Shown here piece after piece: positions 62,321 to 64,000 of a stretch of DNA of 64,000 nucleotides. The notes beneath the pieces were generated by a model. That model was not told where the DNA came from. It saw only the letters and a program-made list of their open reading frames with translations, and ran no database searches. The translations under genes and the position numbers were made by a program. The stretch comes from Plectrocnemia conspersa (taxonomy: Eukaryota > Arthropoda > Insecta > Trichoptera > Polycentropodidae), in the NCBI GenBank assembly GCA_009617715.1, contig VTFK01000279.1:372001-436000 (forward strand), given 5' to 3'. Within the stretch, counting starts at the first letter, position 1. The number at the start of each line of letters is the position of its first letter.

Positions 62321-62580
62321 ATGAGAGAGAGATCTCATAACCAATTGATGACCGATCACCGTTTCACAATTTAGACCGTTTCTTTTTTTGGGCGTCAACA
62401 TATATTGTGGGTGTATTCAAGAAGCGATGCAATCGCTAAAGCTTTATAAAATATGTGACACTTGGTCACAGAGTGTAGATGCGGTGAGAAACGCACCAAA
62501 AGAGTTGCCACAGTTACATTGTTAATCGTCCAGCAACATTACGAGAATAACGACTGATCACAGCTGACAATAATACAACT
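62321..62580. other. Mixed-composition island
   Basis: Contains the dyad GCGAT-GCA-ATCGC (62424-62436) and GTGAC/GTCAC words near 62456-62475. No frame of note. Confidence 0.4.
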
Positions 62581-63541
62581 CGACAATTCATTATTTACTT
62601 TCAAACCTGCTATTTCAACTCTATCGTCTAATCTGAATTTACCTATATAATATATTAATAAAAATAACTGTTACTAGATTTTTTTACAGCGTATATTTGA
62701 CTATAAAGTCACACACCTTTATTATCAAAGCCCTAATGACTATTTAAATTCAACGAAGAGAAACATTCATCACGTTTTTCAATAAAAGTAATCATTGAGG
62801 TTTTTAAATTAAGGCAAAAATAGTTTTAAAGGATTTATAAATAGTTTTAGAATTATAATTACATGTTTTCATCAGTAAAAGTAAACATTTCTCATCCTAT
62901 ACATTTAATATATTATTTTGTAATACATGCATGTTTTATTTATTTAATTAGATTTGACTTATTTTCTTTACAGTCGTTTAGACGAATCGTTTTCAGTTAG
63001 ATAATTTATATTATTTTGGCTTAACTAATATTACAATACAGTATTTTGCCAATTTTTTTAAAAAACCACATTTAAACACAGCTCACTTAACGGGATGTAA
63101 ATGTAAATTACTAATTTATAAAAAATACGCATTTGACGCAGCTTATGGACTACTTTTTGTAGTATATTTTATGTGTACTGGAAAATAGTTCAATCCGTTT
63201 TTGGAATATTATATAAAGGCGACGCAAATAGGCTTATTGAACTTTATTGAAGTAAAAAGAATTGTCTGTAACTGCTGTAGCATAGATAAAATCATTAGAT
63301 TATATATTCTGAAAGTCTTTGTACTGATCAAGATTATTTGACAAATTAAAATATGCTCACTATAACAAAAAAAATATTTTAAAATGATCTTTTGAAACTT
63401 TTGATCAAAGTAGGCACACCAGAATGGTTCATAATAAAAAATAGCTTTCTACAACCACTAGATTCGCCAGATATTACCTCTAGATAGTAAACATCAGTGG
63501 GTCTTTAAATATGGATACAATAGAGTAAAAGACTTTTCGGC
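62581..63541. other. AT-rich spacer
   Basis: One short codon-like plus run (about 63381-63486, containing VGTPEWFIIKNSF) ends at TAG and matches nothing known. Confidence 0.4.
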
Positions 63542-63865
63542 TCAATAAATTCTAACACAAAAAATCTCTGTATTTTTATTGATTATTTTATCATTATTAT
63601 TATTTTTGCTAAATTTACTTATATGGATAATGTCGTTTATCTGATTCTTTATGGTATATAATTGCAGCAATTTAAAACATACATTCAATACAAATGAACG
63701 CGAATTGGTATAGTGCTTTATATAATATTTATCACCTCCTTTATCCAACACTATCATATAGTACCCCAACGGGCCAGCAATTTTAAACGTACTCGGTCGC
63801 GGACGTGCGGTAATGTCCCAGTCGTATTTCTTCATATTCAACAATTCGCCAACCCTCACGTTCAT
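63542..63865 (-). CDS. Hypothetical 107-codon frame, minus strand
   Basis: ATG at 63865, stop at 63542. The first 60 residues (starting MNVRVGELLNMKKYDWD) have mixed, coding-like composition; the last 40 are Asn/Lys/Ile-rich, as expected of AT-rich non-coding DNA. No family is recognised. A second minus frame overlaps its start (ATG at 63881, 32 codons). The region 63700-64000 is GC-richer and could be the 3' side of an island or exon continuing beyond the window. Confidence 0.18.
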   Translation of the reverse strand: MNVRVGELLNMKKYDWDITARPRPSTFKIAGPLGYYMIVLDKGGDKYYIKHYTNSRSFVLNVCFKLLQLYTIKNQINDIIHISKFSKNNNNDKIINKNTEIFCVRIY

Positions 63866-64000
63866 CGATCGTTATGGCCATAGCATAGACTGTTAGCTTT
63901 GCTCACTGCCTTAATGACGATAATAAATTTATTTGTACGCCAGTGTGTAGTACTAAACACACACTAGACGCCACGTTGCATTCGCGTCATGTGCAACACG
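63866..64000. other. GC-richer end of window
   Basis: Mixed composition to the window edge; no feature can be closed here. Confidence 0.35.

Noticed and set aside
9471..62436. Many perfect 7-10-bp hairpins in islands (for example 9471, 11372, 15567, 59260, 61875)
   Set aside because: At this composition about ten perfect 9-bp hairpins with loops up to 20 nt are expected by chance in 64 kb, so they are not individually meaningful.
1..64000. CRISPR arrays, bacterial operons, organellar insertions
   Set aside because: No regularly spaced direct repeats with spacers, no dense gene packing and no recognisable mitochondrial genes were seen.

Overview
The window reads as nuclear DNA of an arthropod, most likely an insect. 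It is AT-rich, has poly-A and microsatellite tracts, carries only eukaryotic mobile elements (jockey/CR1-like non-LTR retrotransposons, a Tigger/pogo-type transposon, a TA-target MITE, an LTR-like block), and shows no bacterial gene packing. I found no complete protein-coding gene and no recognisable tRNA, rRNA or snRNA gene. The species cannot be fixed from the sequence; the insect reading rests on the flavour of the retroelements and is an inference.

Mobile-element layout. Two copies of one MITE family sit at 1-770 (the window cuts off its first 3 bases) and 19438-20290, with about 43-bp terminal inverted repeats and TA target duplications. One LINE family left three 5'-truncated copies: 12283-13680 (+), the best preserved; 30945-31876 (+), decayed; and 44312-44521 (-), only the start of the reverse-transcriptase domain. 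The first two share a 44-nt 3'-UTR stem-loop just before an A-rich tail. A different, jockey-type LINE remnant lies at 59825-60165 (+). Two relics of a Tigger/pogo transposase C-terminus lie at 51465-52001 and 60430-61189 (+), each ending in a related inverted-repeat end. An LTR-like block lies at 32717-33400. A 257-bp near-perfect hairpin lies at 23006-23262, followed by a duplicated palindrome at 23551-23595 and 23742-23786.

The rest alternates between AT-rich spacers and roughly 35-40 shorter GC-richer islands (150-900 bp), spaced about 1-2 kb apart. The islands are unique in this window, CpG-containing and broken by stops in most frames. They hold words resembling transcription-factor sites: at least 20 CACGTG E-boxes (three within 50 bp near 28.8 kb), homeodomain-like sites, an octamer and a CRE-like palindrome. 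This pattern would fit a regulatory gene desert or very long introns around a developmental gene, but no exon of such a gene was recognised and conservation could not be tested here.

Weak coding candidates are listed at low confidence: a 142-codon frame at 26273-26701 with plausible splice sites, two 138-codon frames on the minus strand (27868-28284, 32010-32426), a 107-codon minus frame at 63542-63865, and a possible short first exon at 48562-48585 (minus).
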